Assembly (NCBI GenBank): GCA_946965045.2
Contig: OX337237.1
Location: forward strand, 3,286,001 to 3,350,000
Direction of reading: 5' to 3'
From: Epithemia pelagica
Taxonomy: Eukaryota > Bacillariophyta > Bacillariophyceae > Surirellales > Surirellaceae
DNA: 64,000 nt
Shown here one piece after another: positions 22,312-34,400 of the stretch. Each line of letters opens with the position of its first letter. Positions within the stretch are counted from its first letter, which is position 1. Position numbers and translations under genes: made by a program. The notes under the pieces are model-generated. The model ran no database searches and was not told the origin of the DNA. It saw only the letters and a list, made by a program, of their open reading frames with translations.

Positions 22312-25219
22312 TCACTCTTCGTCCTTGAGACCCGACCCCATGGACATTTGGGCCGGAATGGTCCGTTGCGTCATGCGCAATTCCTTATCGTCCTCTGCCT
22401 CATTGTCATTGTAGGAATCCTGGACCGCAAAGGGACTGGCCGGCCGCGGTACTTGATCTTCGGGACCAATCGTGGCCAACAAGACGGGCAACAAAATGAG
22501 GCCATGTCCAATGCCCAAGGTGACCAATCCGACAAAGGCAATAAAAATGGTAAAGAAAATGGTACTCGTCGAAAAGGCCAGTGGCAAGGTTCCCAAAAAG
22601 GTGGAAATGCCGGCCACCAAAATGGAGGACCCCATGGTTTCCAACATGGCAATGGTCTTTTCGCGACGATTGCCGGGACATTCATAGTACCGCAACAAGA
22701 CGTGCATGATAAAGTCCACCAACAACCCAATCGCCAACACGACGGTAATGTAGGCCACGGCATTGACATGGACTCCAGCCCATTGCATGACACCCAACAA
22801 GTCGACATACAAGACGGAAATGAGCGGCAAGACAAAGAGGGCGGCAGTCCAATGGGGAACAAACACAAAGGCAATGCCCGTCACGGCCACGACACCCATG
22901 ATTGTGGTAAAAATGAGTTCTTCCTTGGTCCGGGAAAAGAATTCCCAAGTATTGTAATTTTGGTCATAATTGAAAAAGGCCCAGTCGCTCAACCCCCGGT
23001 TAATGGGTTGCCGAGCGGTAATGTCACGTTGTTCGCCCAAGGTATCCATTTGTTCCCGAACGTTCTCTTCATCGACATTGTCAATATGCAATTGGACACG
23101 CGAAGCGGTAATGTTCCCTGCTTCATTGCGGACAATGTCGGCCCCGTACAAATCAAACGTGACGGGATCAGACAAGAACAGGTCGACTTGTTCGTTAAAG
23201 GTCAAGTCCGTCACATTGTCGGCATTGTCTTGGAGAAACTGATTGAAATCGCGGAGCCAAAAGAATTCCGGTTGTTCTTCAACGGCATCCATGGCCACCA
23301 AATCATTGACATAATCTTCCATTTGAGCTTGAATGTCGGCATTGGATTGATCGACAAAGCGAAAGTAGACAAAGGGATTGATACCGTTGCGTGTGGTGTA
23401 ATCGTCCGTGGCATGGAAAAAGTCGGTCACATAGGAATCGTCGGGCATGACTTCGGTAAATTCAAATTCTTGCGTCAACTTGGAAGCACTAATGGCACAC
23501 AAGACGGCCAAGGCAATAAAGGCAATCACAACCGCAATCCGTACGGCGGGTTGCAACAAGAATTCGGCATACCGAACCATAAAGGCATCAAAGGTACTGC
23601 CGGAAGGCGTCTGTGCCGGCGTGTCTTGTGCATTGGTGTCGTTGGACGCTGGCTCTTCTTCATCGTCGTCGTCGTTACTTTCTTTGTCGGCCACGGTACA
23701 GCAGATGCAACAATCGCGTTTGCGATGTTGAATGCGGCGTTCGTCCAGGACAATCCAGGCAATGAAAAAGGTGAGTTGATAGAGATAAATCAAGAGAACC
23801 GAGGGAAAGGCATAGAGGCAGAGCCAATAGACGGCGGGAATACTGGACAAGCAGCCCAATCCAAAGGTCAGCGACGAGGTAATGGACGTGAGGGTAATGG
23901 AAATGCCCACTTCGTGAATGGTTTCTCCAATGCGATGTTCGGTTTGGGTATTGGGATTGGTCCGGGAGTAGGCTCCATAAATGATAAAGGCATCGTCCAA
24001 GCCAATGCCAAAAATGACAAAGGGCAAGAGTTGGGTCATGGAAGTAAAGGGTGTGCCAATGGTAAACAACAAGCCAAAGCCCGACAAGAGACTGAGCAAG
24101 ACGGCCACGACCGCTCCAAACCCCAACAAGGATCGCGATTGGATGGGGTCACGTTTGAAAAAGACAATGGCCGTAAAGACAGACATGATGAGAAAGACAA
24201 TGGGAATCAAGGGAATGTCTTCGAGAATGGTGCGTTCAAATCTGCATAAAACGGTACGCAAGCAAACAAGTGGTTAGCACAGTGTCGGTAGGTACAAAGA
24301 TCTAGATCCATGTCGTCGTTGTTGTCGAGAGGATACGTAAGGAGCCCGCTGCCGTGACTTCCAATTGGAGGGGCCGATTGGGATTGCCATTCCATTCGTC
24401 GCGCAAATCCAACAGGACATCCAAGGCATCGTCTTCCCAGGATTCGGCCGCCTCGGTATCGGGCAATCGAATGCGGACCGTGTAGCCTTGACAATTGGTC
24501 AATTGGTCGGTATTGGGATTGCGTTGCGGATTGCCAAAGACGGCATTTTGGCTCACCTTGGTGCCATCGGGAAAGGTGCGTTCCGACAAGGCGGCAATGG
24601 CTTCCTCGTCTGACGAAATTTCCGTCTCGTACAAGGTGGAATCCAACTTCCAAAATTGCACAATGCCATCCACTTCACACGTGGGTTGATTCGTTTCCGC
24701 ATCGATGTAGGTACTGTCGGCACAAACCGTCTCGTAATTGGGAATCTCCAAGACGGTATCGAATGCTTCAAAGACTTGAGTGACCTCGTCTTGTCCCAAG
24801 ACGTTGTCACCATCGGCATGAAAAAACAAAATGAGGTCGAGGGTATCGGGTGGAAAATTGGAAGCCTCATCAATCCAATCGCTGTGTTGAATGGGCAAGG
24901 AATTGGACGGTGTCCACAACTTGTCTTCATCGACATCGATGGTAAAATTGGTAAACAAACCCAACACGAGCAAGAGAAGCGAGACTGTAGTAACAATCGA
25001 CAATGTTCGTTTGGGATTGTAGGCCACTAGTTGCGTCACGTGATGCAACACGTGGAGAATGGGAGTATGAATGGAATTCACCAGTCGAGACCAACTGGCA
25101 GAAAAGCCAATGGCAGACGTGTCGTTGCTGCCGCTCTCGTGACTGTCCTTGGTCATGCTTTCGCCGCTGTTGCCGCCTGGGTGGCTACTGCTGCTCGTCT
25201 TGCGTTCCTCCTCCTCCAT
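22312..25219 (-). CDS. Patched/RND-family membrane protein with a sterol-sensing-like domain
   Basis: This is a large polytopic protein of about 950 residues. The exon-1 frame runs from ATG 25219 (MEEEERK) to about 24320; the exon-2 frame runs from about 24250 to 22312. The order is a polar N-terminus, TM1 (VTTVSLLLLVLGLF), a first extracellular loop with paired Cys, five segments forming a sterol-sensing-like block with the family motif FGIGLDDAF, an acidic cytosolic loop with a CCICC cluster, TM7, a second large loop, and a final five-segment block (GLLVDFIMHVLLRYYE, TIFFTIFIAFVGLVTLGIGHG). This is the Patched/Dispatched/NPC1 plan of the RND superfamily, which moves lipids or sterols using ion gradients. 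The exon join is unresolved: the obvious donor (TTAC|GTATCC, phase 1) and acceptor (TGCAG, phase 2) disagree. Hydrophobic Cys-rich codons upstream of 25219 are probably leader. The cargo cannot be told. Confidence 0.85.
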
Positions 25220-25338
25220 CACTGTGTCATTACAGATAGAGGGAAACAAACAACAACAACAAAATGGCTGGTCAGAATCCACACAAGAGGAACCAACGAC
25301 CGACATACCCCGAAACCGGCAACAGGTTCGTACCGTCA

Positions 25339-25980
25339 ATGACACCTCCAAAACGGCCGAACATGGCCCATTTGCTGGAGTGGGATACTTTCAGGATTTG
25401 ATTGTAGCATCCCAAGCTCGATCCGCAATCATTAGTCGAGGTCGTAGTTCTTCGGCCTTATTGGATGAAATGATTGAATACGGCCGTCGTACCGAAGCAT
25501 GGGAACAAGGACACAAACGATTGCCCGATCCGATTATCCGATGCAGTATTGGAAGGAGAATTCCCGAAATACAGCGACGAGAAAAACAAAAAAGATCATC
25601 CGCAAAATTTTAGTATGGCCATTCATTATTCTTGCCAGTATTGTGGTGTTTGTTGTGGGCAAGAAACAACAACTCAATTGAGACCTTGTTTCGCCGTGAC
25701 TTTGGACCAACTGCTCCGGTAGTTACGGAGACCGGTAGTGGCGGAGAAGGACCAAGAAGATCTTCACCGCTTAGCTGGGAATGCCGAGATTCGTAGTGTG
25801 TGTTTGGCATTGCATCGAGGCTTTTACCCACAAGGGACCTGGGATACGACGGATAGCGATACTCTGTCCCCAATGACCCCTCGTTCCGAAGGGGACGCTG
25901 GGCACCGACCAATAATCAAATCGCCTCGATGCACAAACGACTCCTTATGGATGATTCCAACATGTGAACCATCAAAGTAA
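25339..25980 (+). pseudogene. Frameshifted remnant of a single-pass membrane protein gene
   Basis: Protein-like sequence hops between frames. It starts MTPPKRPNMAHLLEWDTF, shifts to FQDLIVASQARSAII and LLDEMIEYGRRTEAWEQG, then to DYPMQYWKEN and a transmembrane segment (ILVWPFIILASIVVFVVG), then to TLFRRDFGPTAPVV, and ends in EIRSVCLALHRGFYPQG to a stop at 25980. Each piece has normal composition, but joining them needs about four frameshifts, and no intron pairs explain them. It lies head to head with the RND gene, 120 bp away. I read it as a decayed gene; short unusual introns or sequence errors are alternatives. No family is recognised. Confidence 0.35.
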
Positions 25981-26403
25981 TGAGAAGAGAAACGAGACGC
26001 GCTGTTACTCGACGGAGGAGATGACTAGGAGTAAACATTTTCTTCTTCCTCCAAAGGAGGACTGTCGTCGTTGTTGTTATTGGTTGGTTCTTCCATTCTA
26101 TCAAAAGTGGCTCTTTGATGTTTCTTTTCGCGAGGAATTGCTTGTAGGAAATATGAGAGGAGAGTGGACAAACGAAAGCGCTCTCTATATTATCTCTCTT
26201 TGGAATCTAGATGATTGGGCTCTGTTGTTCTCTCAATCGTACTGTTGATTGTCGCTCTCTCTCGCACTTTTGGAATGCCTTGGAGTGTTCCCTGACTGCC
26301 CTTGGAGTGTTCCTGTTGGATCCAGGGGCGTGGATGATCCATGATAACGATCCATGTCTCGGTTGTGCGTAAGACATGGTCACAATTTAATTGTGTCGGC
26401 AAT

Positions 26404-26413
26404 CGGCAAGATC
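26404..26413. repeat. Target site duplication, left (CGGCAAGATC)
   Basis: This 10 bp direct repeat is identical to 31444-31453 and sits immediately outside the left terminal inverted repeat of the Mutator-like element. Confidence 0.75.
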
Positions 26414-26584
26414 GAGAGGAGTGAAACGAGGGACTTTCATGAGAGACGTTCGGAGAAACTTTCAAAAAATAGACTGACATTCGGACAGACCATCCAGTGA
26501 CCGTCCATGTCTCCATTACTGACTTTTCTTAAATAAAATGACCCTAGTTGTCTTGTCAGTGCCACTTCAACTACATTCCCCAGT

Positions 26585-26740
26585 TTAACCCTATCCCTAA
26601 AAACGAAAGTTTCCCCGAATGTCTCTCATTTCGCTCTGAAGCCTTGAAAAAGTGAAATGAAAGACTTTCGGATAGCTTTTTGAGAGACGTTCGGAGTTTT
26701 AGGATAGCTTTTTGAGAGACGTTCAGGAAAACTTTTGATC
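26585..26740. repeat. Internal copies of the transposon end sequence, in foldback arrangement
   Basis: A CTAAAAACGAAAGTTTC..GAATGTCTCTCATTTC arm faces GTGAAATGAAAGACTTTCGG.., and the second arm then repeats GGATAGCTTTTTGAGAGACG twice in tandem. All are diverged versions of the element's terminal repeat. They may be an ancient nested insertion or a duplicated transposase-binding region. Confidence 0.6.
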
Positions 26741-27559
26741 AATGTACACTACTATACTAATGAACCCAACCAGCAACGAATTGTGGGCACAATACTAATG
26801 ACTCCCTACTCGTATACGTAAATGTAGAGATTATTAACATTTTAGTCTTGGTTTCTCATCTAATTGAATCTATTCATTGCTAAGTATATAACATTGGAAT
26901 ACGACTATTTAGCATTTCTTATTCTGTCCATGCTTTTTGCCATGATTGCAGCTAAATTGTCGCTAATCATTAGCGATCATCCTAGCAGACCGCATCTCCT
27001 TGCTTAGTTTCCATGCATGACATTGTCATAATTTCCGTTTACTTGGAAAGCGAGTCGAAGACTATAATCTTATTATTTTCTTTAACACATTCAGTTTTTA
27101 GTATCCACCGCTAATTCTGATATATCTGGTTGAAACTTGGGGCACAGTGAGGAGGAGGGATAACCGTGAGTTGGTACGGTGGTAGTGCTAAGGTCTAAGG
27201 GAGAAATATCTATCTATTGTAGATTCTAGCCTTGGAATGAGTGGTTTGTGCCCCTTGGAGTGTTGAATCGGTACACTGTTGCACTACGTCCAGCTGCCCT
27301 TAGGCGGTGACGCGACATAAGTAGAAATTCTTTTCTTCACACTACCTACGGTGACGAGCTACCTTGTCAGATACAATTATATCTTAGTTAGCTGGTCCTT
27401 TGTTTGTGGGTCAGGCGGTTCGCGCTAAGTCCTGATATCGCCACCTGATTGGTAAGGGAGGGGGATAACCACAACTCTGGACGAGAGGAGAATTTTCCAC
27501 TATTATTTAACTTTTATTTGAGCTCACCCAAAATACATACACAAACAAAATTTTAAATA
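26741..27559. other. Transposon left internal non-coding region
   Basis: AT-rich sequence without a convincing ORF lies between the inner end repeats and the first transposase ORF. It probably holds the element's promoter and leader. Confidence 0.3.
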
Positions 27560-30441
27560 ATGACATCGAAACAAGGAGCAATGGAGCAAAATGATGAGAC
27601 TCAACAAAATATCAGTTCTTTCAACAATGGCCCAGATACTAACAACAATAGCCCGAATACAACGACAAACAGCAAACAGGATAACACAACAAAAACCATA
27701 CGGGTCGAAAATACGACCAATTACCCAAACAATAACTCTCGAGATTCCTTATACCAACAAATAGGCTCGATGCTACAGAAATTCAGTGAGACAGAAGGAT
27801 TGCCTATCTCCCTACCATCTAAGGATTTACTACATTCTATTATCTCTACCAATACCATGCTTGAAATGGAACATAGTCTTCAGAAGCATTCTCGTTTGGT
27901 ACAGAAATTTAGTACTATCATGCCGCACACAACGACTACATGCCCCGGACAACATCCCAGCACTCACCCAATCACATTGCCTTCCACTCCCAGAGAAAAA
28001 CCAACCACGTACCCTATCACAATGCCTTCAGTTACAAGAGAAATCCCAACCACAGACCCAATCACGTTGCCAGTAGACCACAAGGAACTAGATGATTCAG
28101 ACATGACAGAACCACAACAAATTCAACAAGATCCTTCCCACCAAATCCATTTGTCTCCCATCCAACCAGACATTGTTACCAATTCTCTTGCTTCTGACGT
28201 CCATGATCATCTTACATGGCCAAACAATGACATTGAATTTGACGTAAACAGAATTGATCTTCCAGACAATCAGCGACCAAGTTTTGGATATGCATTCTTT
28301 CACTTACACACAAAGAAAAAGTCACCAGCTGCTAGTGTCAAAACATATTACTGCCTCGGTGTGTATACGTGTCCTGATAAATCTTGTCATTTTACACAAA
28401 GACCAACCAAACCCAAAAATATGACTAGAGGTGGACAACCTCCTCTTCCAAAATACCGATGTCCAATCCATCCATCTCATACTTTGAAATGGATTCCCTG
28501 CAGAGGAGGTGAAAGTGCTAACAGTGCCACGCGCAAGTACATGAAAGATTCACCGTGTGTTCTAATTTCCACAAGCATTCAAGGTGATTCCACTATTTCA
28601 TTTTAACACTTTGGACAACATCATCATCCACGACCACCCAAATTACAACCCTCTATACAAGCTCTTTCAATGCTCTCAGATATTGTGAAAAAAATCCGCA
28701 TGCTGGTCCCCAACAGCTGCGTCTTGGGGATGAAACAAGAGAACCTGTAGACAACTTAGATGAATCATTTGCCAATAAACAACGACTAAAGTATCACAGG
28801 AACAAGATTTTAGCTCAAACACGGAAACCTCATGGAATACATGGAAGTATTGGTGCTCTTCTGCAAATGTCCAGAGATCTTGAAAAACTAAACCCACCTG
28901 TCACTTCTTTTCTTACTAAGGTAGAGCTGGTGAAACACGATGAGGCTATAATAACATTGCAGACTGACTATATGAGAGAGGTATTAAGAGAAGCATCTTG
29001 TGGACTACAGACCGACACTGTTGAGGGTGTTGTACATGATCCCGAGTACAATGGTTCCATAGATATTCACATTACTTCGAGCTTTGATTTTATCCTAGAA
29101 CGTTGGGTACCAGTTCTTATTTCATTCATATTCGGCCGTACCAAAAAACACTATGCATTGCACTGGAAAAGCTTGTTTGAAAGTTACGGTGAGGAAACAA
29201 ATAGCAGCTGGGACAGCTTTTCTGCAGCGTTTCCTGGAGTCACAATAGATTGGTCTGATGCTCTTCGATTCTCGTTTCAGGAAGTCTTACTGGAACACGC
29301 AACAAAGACTTTAAAGCACCCAAATGTTGAAAAAGATGACCTATATTCCTATTTAAGAAGCTGCAATGTTCATTTCCAGAGATCAGTAATGCGAATTGAA
29401 AGGAATGGTGCTGTTGTACCACCAGCAATGACATCACGCTTTAAGGGAATTGTTGACATGATGACGTCTCAGACCACCACCTTCCATGAATTTTCTCGTG
29501 CTTGTAGAGAAATGGCGTCTGAATTTCCAAAGGTGTCCCCATGGTTACAATGGTATTTGCACCCAGAACGAGCATCTGGATTCTTCCCTGCCTGTCAAAA
29601 ATTCACCAAAGAAGAGAAATCAAGATTCTCGAGGCTTTCTACCTCGACAAATGCACAGGAAAATGTCGGAAAACAGTTTCAATACTTGTTCATGAACAAA
29701 AACAGAAAGATGGGTGTCAATGAGTCCATTCTTGCAGCGTTCAAGTTTGTCAACAGATTCAAACTTGATCGAAGACTTACAGCCAGAGGTATGAGTACAG
29801 CGTATGCTCAATACCCACGGTTGGCTACTCCAAGGAAAAAAAGACACGTCAAGAATGATGGTCGAGCACCAGATACTAACAAAAGTCTGAGGATAGAAAA
29901 AAAACAAAAGAAGCTTGATTTACAGAACATCCCAGATGAATTTGTTCCATCAGATGAACAAGAGAGCAGAGACAAGAATGAGAAAACAAGTGTGCCACAA
30001 ACCAAAGAAGATAGCGACAACAACCAGAAACCAAATCCAGCCAGTACTCCTCCAGAAAACCGCATTGAACAGAGCAATTATCAAGACACTCTCAGTGTGA
30101 ATGATATGATTTACCATAGTCGGGTCGGTATTGATGTTGTCAAAGACTTGAGAGTCGAATCACACAGGTCAAGGATTGTCGAAGTGAGAGCACTTCCTGA
30201 TGACTCCTTTGATGACGACGACGATGTCATCATTGTGGAGACAGTTCTTGGCTGTCTTGGTCTACAAAGTGATGCAGTTGTATCCAAAAAACCAAACTCC
30301 AGAGGAAAGGCAATAAAATACTTTACTTTAATTCCGGGAGTAGACGAGACTCCTATTAGTCAGACTTCGTTGTTCAGAGCTGCTGCACATGCAGCAGAAG
30401 AGATGGAACAGGAAGCATCGAGATTCAGTTTAAATGGTTGA
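27560..30441 (+). pseudogene. MULE-like transposase, broken by a stop and a frameshift
   Basis: The first frame (27560-28606) has an Asn/Thr-rich start, then a zinc-binding module (CLGVYTCPDKSC, YRCPIHPSH, LKWIPC) typical of transposase N-termini. An in-frame TAA follows QGDSTISF. The frame then continues through HFGQHHHPRPPK, the His-Pro-rich strand usual in Mutator-type proteins. It shifts by one base at an A7 run near 28692 and goes on as 28867-30441. That part holds the DDE-like core (DIHITSSFDFILERWVPVL, GVTIDWSDALRF), the SYLRSCNVHFQRSVMRI helix seen in MULE-like transposases, then a basic and acidic tail. Either lesion alone would stop the full protein, though the second frame has its own ATG. 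The superfamily call rests on motifs only. Confidence 0.7.
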
Positions 30442-30475
30442 TACTGATGAATCAGCAATTTAATGGGAAAAGCTA

Positions 30476-30955
30476 TTGGAAATGGATAATGTGGTGAGAT
30501 ACCAGCACACGACAAACACAACGAGCATGTCAAAGTCGTTGAGGCAACTGTCCCAAGAAATATCAGGAAGAAAAGAAAAGAAAAATACTGACAAGAAACA
30601 AAGTAACTCAGAACAAATGACTATTTCTCACTGGAGAAGTAATCAACCAAAGAGTGCATCAAAACAACGAATCCCAAAAGGGTTCTCCCTTCGACAAAAG
30701 GTACCATCACGTGGCAGACGAGCAAAATGTGCAGGCTGCGACAAATTGATTGCTTACGTAGATTGTTGCATCAGGCACAGGTACAGGAAAGTAGAACAAT
30801 TTGAATATGATGATGTTAAAAATTACCATTGTCGAGCAAAGTGCTTGGTGAAGATGAAGCCCGAACATCTTGTCATGTTTGTGGACAAGAAATGGATTGA
30901 GCCAGATGTTGTTCGCGTTGTGAAAGAAATTCAACATTTGTGCAAGAAAGTTTAG
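30476..30955 (+). CDS. Transposon-encoded zinc-binding protein (about 159 aa)
   Basis: This ORF starts 34 bp after the transposase stop and lies inside the element, on the same strand. A basic N-terminus leads to a Cys/His-rich module: KCAGCDKLIAYVDCCIRH, then YHCRAKCLVKM, then EHLVMFVDKKW. The spacing suggests one or two zinc sites. It could be an accessory protein, or the C-terminal DNA-binding part of an ancestral longer transposase split by a stop near 30441. It is intact, so it may still be made. Confidence 0.5.
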   Translation: MEMDNVVRYQHTTNTTSMSKSLRQLSQEISGRKEKKNTDKKQSNSEQMTISHWRSNQPKSASKQRIPKGFSLRQKVPSRGRRAKCAGCDKLIAYVDCCIRHRYRKVEQFEYDDVKNYHCRAKCLVKMKPEHLVMFVDKKWIEPDVVRVVKEIQHLCKKV

Positions 30956-31443
30956 GAAGGAAAAATCAATTGTGTGTGCAGCAGTAACTAGTTATATGAA
31001 TTTTCTATAGTACCAATCATTTCTATGTGATGTTTATCAAATAAGTTTTGAATTATGAAAAATAGGAACACTCAAAGTCAGATGCGCAGTGCTGGGACAT
31101 AAGATTGGTAAACCAGAGTTCCCCACTCTACATCCGCAAGCAATGTGCATATGTCTTTAGGATAAATTGTTTGGAATCGTCATTGTGATAAAAACTGGGG
31201 CTCGTCTAGATTGACAAAGCGTGGTGAAGGTGCTCGTATGCCTAGCTGGGGTAGAGTTTTAGGACTTTCCTTGGCGCTCTAAATGGACCAGAAGAGGGGC
31301 TATACGTCTGTCCATTGCTGGTATCCGGCCCTATTATAGTAATGTAAAAACAATGCCCAAAGAAAATTCTCGTAGCGTAAAAAAACTATTTATCCGAAAG
31401 TCCTTCTGAATGTCCCTCTAAAAGTCCCTCATTTCACTATTCC

Positions 31444-31453
31444 CGGCAAGATC
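31444..31453. repeat. Target site duplication, right (CGGCAAGATC)
   Basis: This is identical to 26404-26413 and directly abuts the right inverted repeat (31386-31443). Confidence 0.75.
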
Positions 31454-34400
31454 AATCCACACGGTTCCCGACGCGACGTCGTCGATCCTATCACAGACTA
31501 TGGGATAAAAGGTAGTACTGTAGACTGAAAATGTAGCGGTCGCTCTTAGATCGCCCGCATCCAGACCCTTCGTCAGTAGGACTGGCGTGCTGCTTCCGTG
31601 TTCCCGACGCTTCGATTCGCGAGAAGAGAATAAGACGGTCGGATTTTCCAGTAATAGGTAGGTAGACTACCATATAATGTCATTGGTACAGATCGTTTGG
31701 TGTGGTTGAGGCACTCCAAGGATCATGTCCAAGATGACAACAAGAGGAATGCATGGGAAGGTGTCGGAACCATCGTGAAGGATCGTTCTCTACTAGAACG
31801 CCCTTTAAGTGCAGTCATGGTATATACTGTGGGCAAGTTGGTTCCCTCTGTCTGCTACGGGAGAGAGAAGCCGTCCAGTTGTCGCCAAATCGAGTTCCCA
31901 CCGCACGTCTGTGCGATCTAGACGAGAATGAGTACCGTTGAATGTTGGTTGGTTGACGTTTCGTACTATCCAGATTGCGTGTTTCGTGGGTGAAAAAAGG
32001 CAGGGCGGTTGGCAGTTCCTTTTTCTCGACAGGACAGTGTGACACTCTGGAGAGTGTGACTGTTTCCTAGGGTGATATTTTGGGGAACGTCCCTGAGGGT
32101 CTACGACAATTTGCTTAGTCCATGTCGCTGTCTTTATTCTTTACAAACCATGACTTTACCTCAAGTGTCACTGTTCGAGAGTTGTCTCAATCATAGAGAT
32201 TCGAGAATTGTCCCAAAATTTCAACGAGGCAAACCAAAGCATCTACGGAGTAGCATGAATCAAATTGGACACTATCGTACGTTGCTAGAGCAGTTATAGG
32301 TTCTTACCGCATGACATGTGGATGGTTCTTATTCATTCGAATACACCATTATTAGAATACAAAATAGTGCGAGAAATAAGATCTTTGTGATCGTGACCGG
32401 CAATAGACGGAAGTCAACTTTGGTATGGAAGTCAGATGGGAGACAAGCTGGGAGTCTACTAGGCCGGAATGCTGTTAGCTTCCACGACACAAGACAAACA
32501 GATGACGATGAATAGGATAACAACAATAACATTCGTAGAATCATAATTTTTGGGGAAGGCCAGTCCAGAAATGATCTTAGATGATTCGAAGTGAAAGAGA
32601 TTGCTCAAGACAACAATCGCTCTCTATCGAAGTGTGTTGTGTGTCTCTCTATGGAATGCCTTGGAGTGTTCCCACTCGATCCTGGACTTTCCCCATCACC
32701 ACACAAACAACAACAGAATCTCTCGATGTTGCTACAACCTTCCTAGTTCGCCCGAGTCGTTATTTTCTCTCGTCTTTGTGCGTCACCTTTGCCATTCTAC
32801 AAAAGTATATGAGCAAAAGGAGGCAATCCAAGCCCATGCCAACCAAGGAGGTTGCCGGAACCGTCGTGAAGGATCATTGCTCTCTCTCTCTCTTGTTTCT
32901 TCTGGTTGCTCCATTGGCCAAGTACATGTACTTTCTCTGCCTGATTTGTCGAGAGTCGTGCCGGATGGTACGATGATACACTGCGACCAACTAGGTATAC
33001 TAGCAACAAGGAATGGCCCAACTCTCTTTCATGGTCATGCAACGAATCAGACTTGCAAAGCTGGCTCAAAAGGACCAAGCGACTGGAGGCATGCGCCGAC
33101 GGCCATGAGGGTCGACACGGGATCTGGCACTCTTCTTGTTGTTGTTGTTGTTGTTGAAGAAGAAGAAGAAGAAGACTCATGGTCCATGCCACAACATGGG
33201 ACCTGAAGCAATCGATGACGACAAGTCCGAGCGGACAATGTGGCACATGGATACGAATGCTCTTGTTCCGTACCGAATTCTGCATCCGAACGGATCGAAT
33301 GACGCGCATGGTCAAGGAGGTACTTTCCTTATCCATTGTTCATGAAAGTCCATCACCAAAGACGATTTCTACTCCACGGCTTGCGTAGTATGCAGCTTTC
33401 ATGATGAACACACAACAAGCTTCAAAGAGAGAAGGTAGTCCTTGTGTTCTCGCGCAACAAGAGGTTTCAGTCCACTTGTGCGTGTTTGTCAGTCGTTTCC
33501 GACTCGCGCGTCGCTTTCCATTCACGCTTGTTTTAGAAATGTGGCCTCTCGAATCGGGTTCCTTCGTTCCGTTGGCATCATTTTCACGGACCACAAACAC
33601 TCGCACGTATGGCATTTCGAATCGTCGCAAGGCGCCAATCTTGACGGTTTCATGGAATCATTGTGGGTCTCCCCAGACCCCACCACGCTCGCACGACGGC
33701 TCTTTCTATAGTTTCGGCAAAGAACCAATCAGTTGTACTTCAATCATGCCTTTTTCGTAGTCCCTCCATGCGTTCCAATTCCTCGAGTCTCATCATCATT
33801 CTTGAGAGTTTGGCATCCTGTCCCCCGACCACACACAACCCTCGTAGGTTGGGTCTTTTTATTGTCGACCAGGCGACACTCTTCACAGGTTAGAAGAATC
33901 CTATTGGTGGGCCTCTCCTGGCGACGCACAAGGCTCGCACGTGAAGTCTTTTTAGTACCGGCACGGCGGCATGCTTCACACGGTCTTGTGAATCATTGTG
34001 GGTCTCCCCAGACGACACCACGCTCGCACTTCGGGTCTTTTTATGGTCGGCAAGGCGACAATCCTGTGTGTCTACTGCAATCATGGCTTTGTTCCCTCCA
34101 TGGTTGGCAATTCGAGAGTTTCATTTTGGAGTTTGGCAGCATGTCCCCTGGTCCCGCTTGCACGTGTCGGACCTTTTTGGTGTGGTATTGGACGTTGGGT
34201 TATTTAGTGTCGACAAGGCGACAATCTTCACGGTTTTATAGAATTTGGTGGGTCTCCCCCGACGACTAAACGCTCACGCACGTTGGGTCTTTGTCGTGTC
34301 GGCTAAGCAACAATCGTTACGGTTTCGAGAATCATGGTTCCTTTGGGCATTTGGTGTGTTCCTGCCCGCGACGACATGCCTGGCAGTTCTGTCTTGCATC

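Larger units (their letters stand above)
26414..31443 (+). mobile_element. Mutator-like (MULE-type) DNA transposon, 5.03 kb
   Basis: The element is bounded by a perfect 10 bp direct repeat and by imperfect inverted ends of about 58 bp. The left end (26414-26472) has AGTGAAACGAGGGACTTTC; the right end, read inward from 31443, has AGTGAAATGAGGGACTTTT. Inside are a zinc-finger/transposase gene broken by one stop and one frameshift, and a small Cys-rich ORF, all on the plus strand. Direct-repeat length and protein motifs fit the Mutator or a related superfamily. Its AT-richer coding sequence differs from the host genes nearby. The target repeat is still perfect while the transposase is broken, so insertion is fairly recent or the element moved with help in trans. 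Confidence 0.75.

Noticed and set aside
22243-24249. Long plus-strand ORF (668 codons) opposite the RND gene
   Set aside because: It is the mirror of the RND exon produced by codon bias; its composition is Gly/Asn/Lys-rich with no domain, while the minus strand has clear family motifs and membrane segments.
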